Assembly (NCBI GenBank): GCA_014773175.1
Contig: VXCM01002069.1
Span: forward strand, 1 to 64,000
Source: Lucifuga dentata
Lineage: Eukaryota > Chordata > Actinopteri > Ophidiiformes > Bythitidae
Direction: 5' to 3'
Length of the DNA: 64,000 nt
Shown: one piece after another, positions 47,033 through 59,289 of the stretch
Position numbering within the stretch: the stretch's first letter is position 1
Layout: each line of letters starts with the position of its first letter
Notes under the pieces: model-generated
What the model saw: only the letters and a program-made list of their open reading frames with translations
What the model was told of the DNA's origin: nothing
Databases searched by the model: none
Program-made: the position numbers and the translations under genes

Positions 47033-50000
47033 ATGACCTTGTTATTGGGATTTGTATGTGCCATGTATGTGCTGTGTTCTTCTTCAGATGAGGAGGGTCT
47101 CCTGCATGTGTATGCTCCAGGGGACATCATCATTGGAGGACTTTTCCCTGTTCATTTGCAAACTAACAGAAGCACGACACCTGGGTTTGCCCCCTGTATT
47201 AAGTAAGTTCAGCTTGACAGAAATTTCTTGATTTACATAACATATTTATAATTAATTCAAGCATTTCAACTGACATTTGTGATGTTTCGTAGCTATAGTC
47301 TCCGACTGTTCCTACGAAGTCAAGTGATGATATATACCATCAACGAAATAAACCAGCAGACACCAAAGGCTCTACCAAACATCACTCTTGGATATGACAT
47401 CTATGACACTTGCGGGGATGTTTCGTATGCCATCAAAGAAACTCTTCATCTGTTGAATGGCCAGTTAGACCCTCTGAGCTGTTTCCTGCCAGCAAAGAAT
47501 TACTCTGCTTCACCAGAATCACTAACAAAAGTAATGATTGGTGAGAGTTATTCAGAAGTATCAATAGCTGTTGCATGGTTACTTACTCTGTCATCAGTTG
47601 CCCAGGTTTGTTTTCATTAAGTCCCTATATTAGTCTGTTTAGAACTATAAAACACTCTGAATACATATGCATGGACTGAAATCTGTATATAATTCTTAAT
47701 GATACTAGTGATAAAATATTTTAAATCACAGTTGCAACAGCAATGTAATGTAAACACCCTGTTCTTGTTTGCAACAGATCAGTTACGCATCAACCAGTGA
47801 GCTGCTCAGCAGGAAGTTGAAGTTCCCGACATTTCTGCGAACACTTTCCAGTGACACATCTCAAACAAAGGGCATTGCTGAATTGGCGAAGCAGTTTAAC
47901 TGGAAAACAGTGGCCATTGTGGGAAGTGATGATGAGTACGGGAAATATGGCTGTGACCGCCTGATGGAAAACTTCAGTACAATGAAGGACGTCTGCATTG
48001 ATTTCATTGACATCATGCCTGGTGACTTTTCCCAGAACAACTCTGAAACCCACACAAAGCTGGCTGAGCTGATGGAGAAGATCAAGAAATCTCCCGCTGA
48101 GGCCATCATCCTCTTTACCAAGGGCGCCAATGTTAATGTCATCATGGAAGCAGCTATCCGACGGAACTTCAACAGAACTTGGATTGCAAGTGATTCATGG
48201 TCCACCTCTTCAACAGTCTCAGCCATGTCAGGCATCGAGAGGATAGGGCAGGTTTTTGGATTCATCTCGAAGAGGAACGAGGTGCCTGGTTTTAAGGACT
48301 ATGTCATCGCAATGTTCAACAGAACTACAAACAATTTTATACGACATTACTTGAGAAATTATCCACCCTGTACTGGTAACTCTACGGAGAATAATGAAAC
48401 TGACTGCTCATTAACCACCGAGAAATGTCTGGACCCAAGGTGCTTGGCGAATCACATCGACCAGGATGGATCATATAATGTCTACATAGCGATGAAAGTT
48501 ATTGTTGAGAGTCTCAGACGCCTAATGAGATGTGACAGCAACAAGTGCAAACGTGATACAAATTTTACAGCCTTGGAGGTAAAAAAAAAAAAAAAAANAA
48601 AAAAAAAAAAAAAAGGCCTTTCTTTTGTCCTGCTTTATCCTTGTTTCTAACAGTTGTTCTCCTTTTATGGATTGCGTCTGCTGTCAGTTCACTAATCTAC
48701 ACTATAATAACTAATTTTCCTGCTCATCAATATGTATGGTTCAGCTATATTCATGTCTCTACACAGCTTCTCATGGAAATCAAGAAAATAAACTTCACTG
48801 TGGACACCACACATATATGGTTTGATGCTAATGGAGATCCCAGTATAGGATACGATATTGTGCAATGGAACATGGCTGAAACTAAACAGCATATCAAAAC
48901 CATTGGAGAGTACTGGCCATCTGGAAACATCAAACTCCCACATGATCTGATTGCAAAAATGCGCAATGTGACGGTGATACCAAATTTCATTATAGACATA
49001 TGTTACCGTACATTATCTATAAATATCAGCTGTGCTAATTCTCTTTTTGTTCCTTAAAGGTAACTGCTTTCAACTGTTATAAAACTTGCAAACCAGGATA
49101 CGAGTTGAAACAGCAAAGGAGACGCTGCTGCAAAGAGTGTGTTCTGTGTGCAGACGGAGAGTTTTCTTTTGGTAATGGTAAGTTTGTCCTCAAAAAAACT
49201 TTCCTATAACACTCACGATAAAAATGTTATTATATTATTGATTATTATATTACCATGCATACATTGGATTGTATTTCTGTGTTCGTATTTTTCAGGCATG
49301 GAGTGTGAGCGCTGCAAGGCTGCCGAGTATTCGTCTCCACAGAGGGATGAATGCTTGAACAAAACTGTTGAATTCATTAACTGGTCCGATCCCTTCGTTA
49401 TCATTCTGACTTCTTTTGAAATTTTAGGAATTATCATTACTGTTCTGTTTGCTGTTTTGTTTACAGTCCATCGCAACACTCCTATTGTGAAGGCTGTTGG
49501 AGGTTACTTGTGTTTCTTGGAGCTTCTGTCCTTGTTGGCCTGTTTCTGCCTGACGTTTACCTTCACAGGAAAGCCCACCAAGGCTTCCTGCATGGCGGGT
49601 CTGCCGCTTTTCAGCATAGCCTTCACCATCTGCATCTCCTGTATTCTGGCCAACCTTCTCCAGATCTTAGTGGGCTTCAGCTTTGATCCAAAACAGGGAG
49701 ACTGGTTGAAGAAACTCAACCAGCCCGTGGCTGTGGTTGCCATCATCTTTGGGATCCAGTTGGCCCTGTGTGTGCCATGGCTGACCGTTTACCCTCCTTA
49801 TCCAAAATATCTTCACTCAATGAAGACCATTCTGCTGCACTGTGAGAAAGGCTCCAAGGCGTTATTTGGTGCCATATTAGGCTACAATGCTCTCTTGGCC
49901 CTTATTTGTTTCTTTTTCGCATTTAAAGGAAAGCGGTTGCCAGATCTGTATAAAAATGCAAGTTTAATAACCATCAGCATGTTGCTGTATTTGGTTATTT

Positions 50001-50221
50001 GGATCCTCTTCATCCCCATTTATATCAAGATGGATGCAAAATACACACGGGCGATTGAAGCTGCAGCCATTCTCATTTCTAGCTACAGCATCCTGTGCTG
50101 TCATCTGGCTCCAAAGTGCTACATCATGTTGTTCAGGAAAGAGATCAACAATGAAAATGCGATCACTGAGTACATCAGGAAGCATTATGAGCAGAAAGGC
50201 ATGGCTGTAGTCAGATCATAG
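47033..50221 (+). CDS. GPRC6A-like class C G protein-coupled receptor (6 exons)
   Basis: Exons: 47033-47202, 47293-47605, 47778-48578, 48767-48973, 49060-49177, 49296-50221. They total 2535 nt (844 aa plus stop) with consistent phases (2, 0, 0, 0, 1), the six-exon plan of the CaSR/GPRC6A/V2R family. A signal peptide (about 1-18, MTLLLGFVCAMYVLCSS) leads into a Venus-flytrap amino-acid-binding domain (about 25-490; GDIIIGGLFPVH, LGYDIYDTCGDV, MIGESYSEVSIAVA, FPTFLRTLSSD, WIASDSWST). A nine-Cys-type hinge follows (about 502-555; CYKTCKPGYEL, RRCCKECVLC), then the seven-helix domain (about 565-820; NTPIVKAVGGYL, CISCIL, FSFDPK, FFFAFKGK, PKCYIMLFRKEINNENA). The C-terminal tail is short. FSFDPK and PKCYxxxxxKEIN match GPRC6A better than CaSR or olfactory V2R-like receptors. 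GPRC6A proteins sense basic amino acids and cations; ligand here is inferred. The usual NEAKFITF stretch before helix 6 reads KNASLITISML. The third intron starts with a poly(A) run containing an assembly N. Confidence 0.9.
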
Positions 50222-50245
50222 CCAGTGTGTCTCTCAGACTGTTTT

Positions 50246-50828
50246 AAAGGACCATACTGGCAATTGTGCATGTTTGGGCCTAATATATGCAATTTTCATA
50301 CACATAAGGTTACTGACAATCATTTCCCAAAGGATAAAACCATATTTCAGCTTTCCTGATATTTTGCAAAATCTCTTAATCTTTCAAAATCAAATATTCA
50401 AGTGATACACCCACCTTAAAAATCCATGTTTCTCCTGCTAATAGTTACGCAGCCTTATGAAATCACAGTCATTTAAATTTTTTGATAATAATAGGTCTTC
50501 TTTTGGGACTATATTCCCTGGTGGAGACATACATTCACTCCACGCTTTTTATTGCACTTAAATGCTAAAATTACGTAACTTCAAAAAACCTGAATACGCG
50601 TCTTGTTCGCGATGATGGATTACCTATCCCAAGAATGTTTCAAGTATCAAGCTAATTTTAATAGCATAGCAGAATGAACTGAAACCAATGGAGGTCTGGA
50701 AGGTAGGAAAAACATTTTTAATTCACCTTTCCAGTAGTATGCTTTGGGAAATGATTGTCAGTAATGTAACATGTATGAAAATTGAATATATTAGGCTCAA
50801 ACATGCAAATTGAGTGGTATGGTCCTTT
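50246..50828 (+). mobile_element. TTAA inverted-repeat MITE, copy 14
   Basis: Forward orientation, full length, TTAA-flanked. It begins 24 bp after the receptor gene's stop codon and so forms its 3' UTR. Confidence 0.85.
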
Positions 50829-51527
50829 AATTTTATGCCTGTATCTGTGCTATATATTCTATAATGTGAAGACATTTCCAGTAAGTTTTGTTGTATGCAG
50901 TTCAGAAACACTGAATTGTTGTATAAATTTCTCTTTTGCTGCCTAGAAATATCACGAGTCAGTATGAAACTGCATGAGGCAGTTTGAAGAGAACTAAGCT
51001 GATATGTGATATTGATTGAATTTTATATTTTGTAAAATCAGTCACTGAATCTTGGATCTGGTTCCCCAGAAAAAAGTCAGAAGTTATAAGCCTCAGAGAG
51101 ATCTTAGAGTATGAACGATGCTTACAATTGTGCATCAGTGTGAACAAAATAGAAAGACGGCAAAAGAACAAAATGCAGAAAGCAAGTTGCTTTTATCTCC
51201 AGCAGAATTAGACGATGTAATGGAGATTTTTTCACTGAAAAAATCTACCAAGAAGAACTTATTCAAAATGATTCTGCTAACCAAAACTAAAAAGTGAGAC
51301 GTCACTCATCACACTGACTGCTTGTATCTTTCAGAATTGACTTGCTTGTACAGTAAAGCTTTAAATTATTGCCAGATTTTAGTTTCTCTTAAGTTAAACC
51401 GCTTTGATCTGCATTTATTTTATAAACTGTACATTACAAATACAGTCTAATTGTTAATATTACTACATTTTAAAATTAAATTTAAATATTTCTGTAAAAA
51501 CCTACAGTGGAACACAGGGATCCAACA

Positions 51528-51533
51528 TTAATA
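51528..51533 (+). terminator. candidate poly(A) signal of the GPRC6A-like gene
   Basis: This AATAAA is about 1.3 kb after the stop codon and beyond the inverted-repeat element at 50246-50828. It is the first good plus-strand hexamer I noticed; a variant signal may lie nearer. Confidence 0.25.
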
Positions 51534-51885
51534 AAGTCAAGACTGAAAAATTCACAACTAAATAATCATACAAATACTTAATACAAATACATTGATTATT
51601 TTTTTTTTATACTTTCAACTGTAAAGTTCTTTCAGACACACAGAAAATATGCTTTTATTGTCTTTATGATTACTACAGTACTGTTTTTTTTTTTATGCAT
51701 ATTGCCCACATACAGGATACAGGCTAGCTATTCAGCAGGAATGCTTTTTAATAAATGTTAAAATCACATCTACAAAGTGTTCAACTTACCAATTATTAAT
51801 CCTCTCATTCGCTCAGTACAAAAAGCTCTCTAATATTGATTTCTCTCAAATTTAAACAGCAAGAAACAGATGCAAGTTGCATATA

Positions 51886-52325
51886 TACAGTGGTGTCCAA
51901 AAGTCTGAGACCACATAGAAAATCTATGATGTTTTCCATGTAAATGTGGAAATAATCTGGGAAGTCTGACATCACAAGAAGCTCTTTGGAACATTGTCAA
52001 ATCATGCTGAGATAACTTGGCTCATCAGNGACATCACAAGAAGCTCTTTGGAACATTGTCAAATCATGCTGAGATAACTTGGCTCATCAGGTTTTTACAA
52101 ACTTGTGGAGTCCATGCCAGCTGGAGTGATGATGTTATTAAAGTAAAAGAGGGCATACCAAATACTAAGATACTCTGACATTCATGGACATTTTTCAAAG
52201 ATTCAGCTTTTCACTGAAATTGTTAAGATGATATTATCACTTAATGAAAAATCTTGTATTAAATTCAAAAAGAATGCAAAATAGAAGCATTTTCACAGTG
52301 GCTCAGACTTTTGGAGCCCACTGTA
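51886..52325. mobile_element. Tc1/mariner MITE ending TACAGTGG...CCACTGTA
   Basis: The inverted ends TACAGTGGTGTCCAAAAGTC and TTTTGGAGCCCACTGTA carry TA at both tips. A 61-bp duplication surrounds the N at 52029. A partial third terminus (CAGTGGGCTCCAAAAGTC) sits just beyond, at 52334-52357. Confidence 0.8.
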
Positions 52326-52399
52326 TATATGCAGTGGGCTCCAAAAGTCTGATGTTGATGTATAATATATATGAATTATATCTATATCTCTATATCTAT

Positions 52400-52405
52400 A
52401 TCTAT

Positions 52406-52466
<61 letters not shown>
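52400..52466. repeat. (GATA)n microsatellite
   Basis: About fifteen GATA units after an ATATCTAT-rich lead-in. Confidence 0.95.
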
Positions 52467-52467
<1 letters not shown>

Positions 52468-53072
52468 TCTTATAAATCCTTTTCTTTTAATATCACTTAT
52501 ATAACCACTTGATTTAAAGCAGGTGCTACACTGAGCTGAACATTTAGATGAACAGCTGAACTAACAGCTGTGGATTCTCATCGCTGATATCCAGTATGTA
52601 AATGATCTGATGAGGCACTGAACATTTGCAGAAGTACAGCTATTCATAACTATCTATGACTAAATGTCATGCTATGTAAAATGTACTAAAATGTAAAATA
52701 CGTACGTATTTATACGTACGTATTTATTTTTGCTACGTAAAATGTAGATTTGCTACGCAAATGTAATAACCCAACATTAACTGAAGACCTGTGGGATTCA
52801 ATACATCCTAATCAGTCTGTAATAATATCAAACATCATTTGTTGACCAAGTCAATATAATTCAAAGTAACTGCAATTTATGTAGAGTTGTAGAAATAATA
52901 TCATTAATCAAATGCAAATATATATATAAAATCTCTTTCACTGTCTTTAGTGTAAAAATATGGTAACAAAATACTGGGGTATCGCTTATGAACTTCATGT
53001 CACTGTACAAACTAGCTTCAAAAAGCCATGAAGGTCAGTAATGTATGTTAGATATAAAAAATAAGCAGTTTT

Positions 53073-53677
53073 AAAGGGCCATACTGCCCATTTTGCATGT
53101 TTGAGCCTAATACATTCAATTTTCATACACATAACATCACTGACAATCATTTCCCAAAGTATACTACTGGAACGGTGAATTATTATTATTAATTAATTAA
53201 TTAATTTATTTATTTATTTATTGTACCTTCCAGATCACCATTGGGTTCAGTTCATTCTGGTACGCTATTAAAATCAACTTGTTGATACTTGAAACGTTCG
53301 CAAAGAAGACGTGTATTTAGGTTGTTTTTTTTTAGAATTTACATAATTTTAGTGTTTAAGCACCATAAAAAGCACAGATTGAATGTATGTCTCCATCAGG
53401 GAATATAGTCCCAAAAGAAGATCTGCGTTTATTGAAAAATTTAAACGACCATGACTTCATAAGTCTGCGTAACTAGTAGCAGCAGCAGCAGGCGAAACAT
53501 CGATATTTAAGGTGGCTGTGTCGCTTGAATATTTTATTCTGAAAGATTAAGAGATTTTGCAAAATATCAGGAAAGCTGAAATAGTTCTATCCTTTGGGAA
53601 ATGATTGTCAGTAACATAACATGTACGAAAGTTGAATACATAGGATCAAACATGCAAAATGGTCCGTATGGTCCTTT
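53073..53677 (-). mobile_element. TTAA inverted-repeat MITE, copy 15
   Basis: Reverse orientation and TTAA-flanked. A (TTAA/TTTA)n expansion at about 53180-53222 lies inside it. Confidence 0.8.
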
Positions 53678-54109
53678 AACTCTATATGGCGTTGATGTTT
53701 CAGCATATTGGAGGTAACTCAACTGTTCACAATCAAAGCTACGAGTGGAGGCGTAGTGATGGGACAGGAAAGGCAGGCCTGAAACCTGGAGCATCTGGAT
53801 TCATCTGAGATTCATTCATTTCAGATTTCATTGTTATGATCACTTTGTATGCAGTTTCAGGGAAATTGTAATCATTGTTTTCATCGGTAAAATATTTCAT
53901 GGGAAATCACTAGACATCACCCGACTTCCTGTTCTGCAACCTAACAACATGCTGTCAGGATGTTACTGTAGAACACCGTAACACATGACCTTTTAGCTGG
54001 GCTGTTGCAGCACTGGTATGTAGCTCCTTAAACAGACACTAGATGGCGTTCTTGAAACATTATGCTGCTAATTGTAGAAAGTGGTAGTCTTCATTTTATT
54101 GAAAAATGT

Positions 54110-54192
54110 AAAGGACCGTGAGTTCATATGCCTGCGTAACTATTAGCAGGCGAAACATCGATTTTTAAGGTGGGTGTATTGCTTGAATATTT
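54110..54192 (-). mobile_element. internal MITE fragment, copy 16
   Basis: A short core fragment (CTGCGTAACTATTAGCAGG, then AAGGTGGGTGTATTGCTTGA) without terminal repeats. Confidence 0.65.
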
Positions 54193-54893
54193 ATGTTGTG
54201 GCACAGAATCTCATGTAGAAAACACAAGAAAATCAAATTCATTTTTGGTTCTGCACCTAATGTTTATTTATTAAAAAAATACAAAACTTAAAAAATTTCC
54301 ATAAGAAAGCATAATAAACGTGCAATCCCGTCTCTTTTGCATCCACACTCGCATGGTTATTTACCGTTGCTTATTAATGTCATGAACAGTCTTGCTTCTT
54401 TCTACAAGTCACAAAATAGATATTAAAAAAAAAAAAAAGGTAGTGTACTTTTTGAGTCCCATTAACATTGAAGTGTTAATTTTTTTTTTTTTCTCCCTGG
54501 TCACCAGAGAGAAATGACTGAGGTAAAATATTAAATATGGTGTTATTTTATATATTAACTCTTAACACTTTAAAGTGTTCTGTACAGAAGTGGAGATCAT
54601 GGAAAAAAGAAACACATAGCAGCCTTTGCTGAGGAATTAAATCACCCCTCTGACGCCCTCAGTGAGAGTTACTAGACAGGATATGAATTCAGCTGGAAGA
54701 GGGATCTAATAGTAAAATAAGCCATAGATGTTTATTTTGCAAAAGTTAGTACAGATACTGCTACACCAGTTAAAAGTTATTGTTAATATTTTTAATAAAT
54801 AGCATGAGTAACCCTTCAACTCATGGACTTGCTACAGTTTCAAGTGTTCTGAGTCCTGCTGTGAAGGGAAAAATCTCAGTGAAGTAGATAAAG

Positions 54894-54899
54894 TTTATT
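54894..54899 (-). terminator. odc1: poly(A) signal of odc1
   Basis: AATAAA on the minus strand about 360 nt after the stop codon gives a 3' UTR of normal length for the family. Confidence 0.6.
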
Positions 54900-55257
54900 A
54901 GGCAGAGGAACAGTTTCTGTCCCAACATTACTACAGTTAAGAAAATAGTTTCTACACAGACTATAGTTAATCCCTTTCTTATAGTCATTCCTCTGGAGTT
55001 CAAGTACAGCTGTCCTGTAACCATTTGTCCAGAACCCACAGAGACGCTCAGAGCGTGATTCAGCCTCATTTCAGAGAGGATCCCCAGCTTCAATACAGAA
55101 CACATTTGCGTAACACATCCCTCTCGCTCTCCTGTCAAGTAACTGGCCTTAAAACCTTTCATGTACATTTGGGGGAAAAAAAAAAGAAAGAACTTGCAAA
55201 AAACAATTATTAACAAAAGGATGCTAGATGTCAGAACGGCGATGCGATTGGAAGCGT

Positions 55258-57746
55258 TTAAACCACGTTGGCGTGACAGGGCTTAGCCGTCATCTCCAAG
55301 CCGCTCTCTCGGCCGCAGCAGGCTGGAACGCCAAACACGGAGGATTCCTCCACGGGAGCAGGCAAGCCCTGGGAACAGATCTGCTGCACGTGTTGCCTGG
55401 AAAAGACAACACAGGTGGTGATTCAAACGGTTCACAAAATGCACGACAACTCTCAAATGATAAATTTGGTCGATTACTGAGCACGTGGCGGTGCAGAAAA
55501 TGTGAGCATGCAGATGAGAAACCAAACGCCTCTCTGCTATACGCACCAGGCAGGGCGGGACATGACGTAATGCATGTCAGGTCTTTGGAAACCATTGAAG
55601 GTGGAGGAGGCCGCCACGGTGTAGGCGCCCATGTTCTCAAACACCAGCCAGTCGCCCACTTGCAGGTCAGGCAGGTCACACTGCTCGGCAATGCGGTCCA
55701 GACCGTCACACGTTGGGCCCCAGATACTGCAGGGGTACATGACCTCATCTGGCTTTGGCTTCTGTCAGTGGCAAACACACACAACGAAAAAAGTTTCAAA
55801 GTTTTGCGTTTCATTAAACCAAGGAGAAACTTTGCACAACTGCAGCTCTTGAATGTGGTTTACCTTATGCAGGACTGGCAGACAGTGAGCGTGGTCGTAC
55901 AGGATGCAGTTGAAGGAACCGTACACTCCGTCGTTCACGTAGTACATCAAGGTCCTGTCAACAGCCCCAACATCTTCATCTGCGACAAAAGCATGATCTA
56001 TTTTATTATCGGGGAATGTTTCCATTTAGTGGAATTGCAAATTCTCTGAATTAAACGTGTTTTGTGCACCGAGTCGTGGTTTATTACCATCATAGGCCGA
56101 CTCCTCGTTCATGAGGACCTTCTTGGCAATGATGTTGACTACTAGTGTGTAAGCAGAGGCCACATAAAAGCGTCCGGGCTCAGCAATGACCCTCACACCG
56201 CTGTCAGCTGGGAAATACTTGTCTAGTGCAGGGTTGATTACTGCTGTGATCTAAAGAACAAGATCGCACCATCAGAAAAAACACTTGACTTTTAACAGCA
56301 CACATGCATGCTTTCATTGGAGAAAAAAAAAAAAAAACCCCAAGATACCTCTTCAAATTTAAGTTCAGCATCATCTGATCCAGGGAAACCACCTCCAATG
56401 TCCAGCAGGTCCATGTTGAAGCCCAGTTCATGCTGGAGGCCACAAAACGTGAAAATTAATTTACTTCCTTACTGGGAAACTCAAATTAGATCACTCACAT
56501 TTACACATCCACTTCTTGTTGGTTCGTGCGTGTGACTCACCCCCATATCGAAGACGCAGCGGGAATCGGAGATGGCCTGGCTGTAAGTCCCTGGATCCGT
56601 GCAGCCGCTGCCAACATGGAAGCTGACACCAATCACATCCAGCCCCAGTTCCTTGGCCCTCTCAAGAAGGCCCCGACAAGCTTTCAGGGGGGCACCAAAC
56701 TTCACGCTTAGACGACACACGGCTTTCGAATCGTCTGTGGCAATCCGCAGCACCAGCCTGAACACAAAGCAAAAACTATCAGCACTATCCATGACATGAG
56801 CTTAAAAAAAAAAACTTTCCAGTCTCTTCATATTGTGCATGAAACTGATATGAGTCTTACTTTGCATTTTCATGGCAACGGGCCACCTTCAGGAGCTCCA
56901 CTTCACTATCAAATGTCATCATCCGGACACCGTGGGCAGATGCATACTTGATCTGAGACACCTGCTTGCAGGGATTGGCATAGATAATTCTGCTTGGATC
57001 CACTCCCAGAGACTGGACCAGGTGAATCTCAGTCTGAAAGGGGACAATCCAAAAACATCAATCACCAATTGCATTTCAGATACATTTTTTTAAGGAATTT
57101 TTTGTGCGAATGTTAGCGCTTTAGAAACCATCCGATGCTCACCTTGCTTGCACAGTCAAAGCCAGTTCCAAGGGAAGCCAGAGTCTGGACAATGACCCGG
57201 CTGTCGTTACATTTGACGGCGTAGAAAGGAGTCACGCGAGGCAACGCTCTCGCCCAGCGCAAATGCTTCTTCAGCACATCCCCCAGGTCACACACGTAGA
57301 AGGCATCCCTCTCATCCTGCAGGGCAGAGAGCAGACACTGATATAATGCAAATGCTGGATCCTTCAATTAAAAAAAAAAAAAAAAGCTGCAAAAAGTGTG
57401 GTTTGCACCTCATTAAATATAATAAACAGATGAAAATAGATACAAGCAATTATTTTCAGTCATAACAAAAGTATTTTTTTTTCCAAGTTCAGTGCAAACA
57501 CTCAGGTAATTTAAGTTTTTTAACACATATTTTAGTATATTGAGCAGCTCGTGTTTTCTCTTTCTCTTCACTTTCCATCCTTGATGCCCAGTGACCTTGT
57601 TTTCTCACGGCGGAAAACAACACATTTTTGATGTGTGGGCTTACCGTCAAGGATGACTCATTGATCTTCTGTTCCACTATATCTCTGGCAGAGAAGCCCT
57701 CCTCCAGGAAAGAGAATTCAAACTCAGCAGGAGCTGGAGTGTTCAT
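55258..57746 (-). CDS. odc1: ornithine decarboxylase (9 coding exons)
   Basis: Cytosolic PLP enzyme that converts ornithine to putrescine, the rate-limiting step of polyamine synthesis, as a homodimer. Coding exons: 57645-57746, 57143-57316, 56861-57033, 56541-56757, 56349-56432, 56088-56250, 55864-55979, 55547-55761, 55258-55396. They sum to 1383 nt (460 aa plus stop; human 461). The N-terminus [18 protein letters not shown] matches the family. The PLP lysine is K69 in PFYAVKCN. The phosphate-binding loop is [10 protein letters not shown], followed by [10 protein letters not shown]. The active-site Cys and Asp are C361 and D362 in WGPTCDGLD. The antizyme-sensitive half has [14 protein letters not shown]. 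The C-terminal degron region reads CCGRESGLE...CHANVV, diverged from human but with Cys kept. An upstream in-frame ATG at 57803 is read through the intron before the acceptor at 57774, so it is not used. Confidence 0.97.
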
Positions 57747-59250
57747 TGTCACAACAAGGCCTTGTGATTGGTCACTAGAAAACTGTGGAGGGGAGGGGGA
57801 CATTACAATCAGCTTTTAAAATCTTGATTGCTTAAGTCAGGTTTTTCCCTCACCACTGATGGGATTTGTGCAACTACTGATCTCGACAAAAAAAACAAAA
57901 AAAAAAAAAACNAAAAAAAAAAAAAACACATTCACGTACCAGTATTACCTGCATTAAAAAATAAAAATAAAAAAAACTGCATAATCTGTGATAAATGTCA
58001 AAACATTTTGGTATTTTTTCAACTTGTGAGAAACACTCACTTGGATACGAATGGAATTTGACGCTGCCTTTTCTCAGGTACAGAGCAGCCAAGGAGGCTC
58101 ACCAGTGAAGTTAAACCCTTTCAGATAAGACTCGAGGCCAGGGCCTGCTGAGTAGCCTGTGAGTGTTTTCCTAGAGTGGTAATTCTGTAACAAGAAGAAC
58201 CAGTTGACAGTATTTAGATATTTATAAAGAGTTTAAGGAGAAAAGTTGTAGAAAACTCAGTCAGGTCAACTGGATTCAATTTTTTAATCCTGGACAACTT
58301 ATCTTACACCTGGATGACTGAGAATCTTCATCAAAACATTTAAGGAGAAAAAATATCTCAAAGCCTGGTCAGGAAACAAATTATAGATATTAAACAACCT
58401 GCTATAATGGAATAATTCAGTAAGAACCTCTGAACTACTAGTAGACCTACAAAAAAAAAGCACCTAAAGGGAAATTTAAATTTATATCATTGTCAAGAAA
58501 CACGCACAAAAATGCGAAAGGATGAGTCATGACAACTTGATAGCCTATCTGTACAAAAAATAAATCATTGAAACAAAGCCCCGCCCAGGCCAGATTTAAT
58601 CCAATCGAAAGAAGATCCGCCTTCAACGTAAGAAGAATGGCATGGCAATGAACGAATCAATTCCTTAGACTCTACGCTGACGTCATTTCGCCGGTTCCGC
58701 TTGCAGCAATCCATGCCATGCGGCACTAACTTTAGCATTGGGATTACTACCAACGTAATTTACGTTATTTTAACACACTTTAGGGTTATTCATCATAAGG
58801 TTATAAGACCAATCCGTGGTTCTCAAAAGCTGTTTTCACTACCCAAAAGTTCACTGGCTAGTTAATACCAGCTTATAAAACAACAGCTAACGTTTAGCTA
58901 ACGTTTAGCTAACATTTAGTTGCCAGAATGCAGACTGGCCACGACGTAATGGCTTATCCGTTATCTAACGCTACATACTCGCTGTTAAAACCATATTGAA
59001 TTATTTTACATTAATGAACATTTATTTATTCCCCTTTTCATCATGATCGACGATGATCAACTAAATAGAAACAGCCCGCTATCTGGCTATTTAACAAACA
59101 CGCCAAATTTTACCTATTGTTAGGTCGAAATTTTCAATTCTTACCTTAAAAAGCATTTACAAAGAGTTTGTCCATTAGACCAGAGAGCTGGAATAAAAAA
59201 ATAAAGCAGTCCGCCTGAGACACGCCACTGCGTCCAGGCTCAAACTGCTT
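57645..59250 (-). other. odc1: odc1 5' untranslated exons and introns
   Basis: Upstream of the coding start I place a noncoding exon at 58041-58184 (acceptor CTTGTTACAG, donor GTGAGTG) and a first exon from about 59250 to 59145 (donor GTAAGAAT). The first coding exon begins at 57774 after TTTTCTAG. Long, spliced 5' leaders are typical of odc1, where they govern translation. The transcription start is placed from the TATA box, not observed. A poly(A)/N gap lies in the second intron near 57912. Confidence 0.65.
58678..58685. promoter_or_regulatory. odc1: perfect palindromic CRE in the first odc1 intron
   Basis: TGACGTCA lies about 570 bp downstream of the inferred start site. A GC box (CCCCGCCC near 58580) and CCAATC (near 58601) are close by. 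This is a compact cluster of CREB/Sp1/NF-Y-type sites in otherwise AT-rich sequence. ODC1 is known to respond to cAMP; use of this site is inferred. Confidence 0.45.
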
Positions 59251-59275
59251 TGGCTCCCGATAAGGGATCCGACAG

Positions 59276-59283
59276 TATTTATA
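59276..59283 (-). promoter_or_regulatory. odc1: TATA box of odc1
   Basis: The minus strand reads CTATAAATACTG about 30 bp upstream of the inferred first exon. Vertebrate odc1 promoters are TATA-driven, so position and motif agree. Confidence 0.7.
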
Positions 59284-59289
59284 GAGGTC

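Noticed and set aside
49139..49295. Single-exon start of the receptor at 49139
   Set aside because: That frame reads through an intron. The true transmembrane exon starts at 49296 and joins 49060-49177 in phase 1.
55228..56049. 273-aa plus-strand open frame
   Set aside because: It is the antisense shadow of odc1 exons and crosses their splice sites.
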